A DNA stretch of 6,341 bases from Helicobacter sp. Its GTDB lineage: Bacteria > Campylobacterota > Campylobacteria > Campylobacterales > Helicobacteraceae. The number at the start of each line of letters is the position of its first letter. The first letter of the stretch is position 1. A program made the position numbers and the translations under genes. The notes under the pieces were generated by a model. The model had not been told where the DNA came from and did no database searches. It worked only from the letters and a program-made list of their open reading frames with translations. This document shows, in pieces, positions 6,178-6,341 of this stretch. The stretch is from assembly GCA_022766795.1 (NCBI GenBank), contig JALEPE010000081.1, positions 1 to 6,341 of the forward strand, given 5' to 3'.

Positions 6178-6197
6178 TGACAAACCAAAAGGGGCTT

Positions 6198-6341
6198 GTG
6201 GCGCAGAATCCTGCTAAAATAGTAGGGTTTGACCCTATGCCCCTATGCTTTTTGCAATACCAATTTTTGCAATTTTTTGCCCTTGAAAATCGCTTAAGCT
6301 TTGAAATGCTTGGCATAGAGGAATTGCTTTATTTTGAGAAA
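6198..6341 (+). pseudogene. cmoB: 5'-truncated cmoB (tRNA U34 carboxymethyltransferase), continues past right edge
   Basis: This open frame reads as the middle of CmoB, which uses carboxy-SAM to convert 5-hydroxyuridine at tRNA position 34 to cmo5U for wobble decoding. VGFDPMPL, a Gln in the next helix and LGIEEL line up with VGIDPTQL and LGIEQL of the E. coli enzyme as I remember it. An intact CmoB has over 100 residues before this point, including the glycine-rich SAM loop and the NGYxxxRM segment. None of that is here: the frame runs back through the repeat cluster to a TAA at 6126-6128 with no CmoB-like residues. An ATG at 6177 in the same frame, with AAAGG upstream, could start a short product lacking the SAM loop, which should be inactive. 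No plus-strand frame in 5833-6190 encodes the missing part. The alternative is an unrelated gene starting at 6177. The call is from memory of the family, and the gene's remainder is outside the window. Confidence 0.62.

Larger units (their letters stand above)
5826..6181 (+). repeat. Cluster of short palindromic/direct repeats between murD and the cmoB fragment
   Basis: These ~350 nt contain stop codons in all frames on the plus strand and no credible complete gene. Three same-strand copies of GCAATGAC start at 5826, 6001 and 6174 (175 and 173 nt apart). Two further motifs occur twice each: AAGCAATCCA(T/A)AATTATG and ATGGAATCTTAAAG(C/A)AGTGC. The general pattern, GTCATTGCGA...GAAGCAATCCA, resembles small dispersed palindromic repeats that I recall from many bacterial genomes. 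I read this as a mosaic of decayed copies of such an element. No transposase or terminal inverted repeats of an insertion sequence are present. Confidence 0.65.

Noticed and set aside
5944..6181. CRISPR array
   Set aside because: The repeats are few, of several different types, irregularly spaced and palindromic in different ways; no cas genes are present.
5826..6181. Insertion sequence or gene in the repeat region
   Set aside because: No transposase-like frame is present, and stops occur often in all plus-strand frames; the longest open piece belongs to the cmoB frame.
6223..6237. Perfect TAGGGT-TTG-ACCCTA hairpin as a regulatory element
   Set aside because: It lies within the conserved cmoB codons for VGFDP and is most simply a by-product of coding sequence.

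Overview
The window looks like a chromosomal segment from a Helicobacter-type member of the Campylobacterota. The sequence is AT-rich, with extended -10 (TGnTATAAT-like) promoters. MraY and a type II asparaginase closely resemble what I remember of the Helicobacter pylori proteins. There is also a selenocysteine tRNA and a CmoB-like fragment. Species cannot be assigned from sequence reading alone. I see no phage, plasmid, insertion sequence, CRISPR array or defence system. Most of the window is ordinary core genome; the unusual parts are the right end (about 5826-6341) and the start of the gene at the left edge.

Left half (1-2204): everything lies on the minus strand. Reading in the direction of transcription, the order is tRNA-Glu(UUC), a hotdog-fold protein gene, a PHP-family phosphoesterase gene of the histidinol-phosphatase (HisJ) type 8 nt further on, the selenocysteine tRNA (selC), and then the N-terminal part of ftsK, which runs off the left edge. 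ftsK has a good Shine-Dalgarno just after the tRNA-Sec CCA but no ATG, GTG or TTG at the matching place.

Middle and right (2205-5832): everything is on the plus strand. A periplasmic type II L-asparaginase gene (ansB) has its own promoter and signal peptide and is followed by a hairpin terminator. Then come mraY and murD, 9 nt apart, a cell-wall operon: MraY makes lipid I at the membrane, and MurD adds D-glutamate to UDP-MurNAc-L-Ala in the cytoplasm.

Right end (5826-6341): about 350 nt without a credible complete gene hold a cluster of short palindromic and direct repeats built on GCAATGAC/GTCATTGC and AAGCAATCCA motifs. The cluster begins inside the murD stop codon and ends directly against an open frame that reads as the middle of CmoB (tRNA U34 carboxymethyltransferase). 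The N-terminal part of CmoB, including the glycine-rich SAM-binding loop, is absent. This looks like a 5'-truncated cmoB at a repeat-associated breakpoint.
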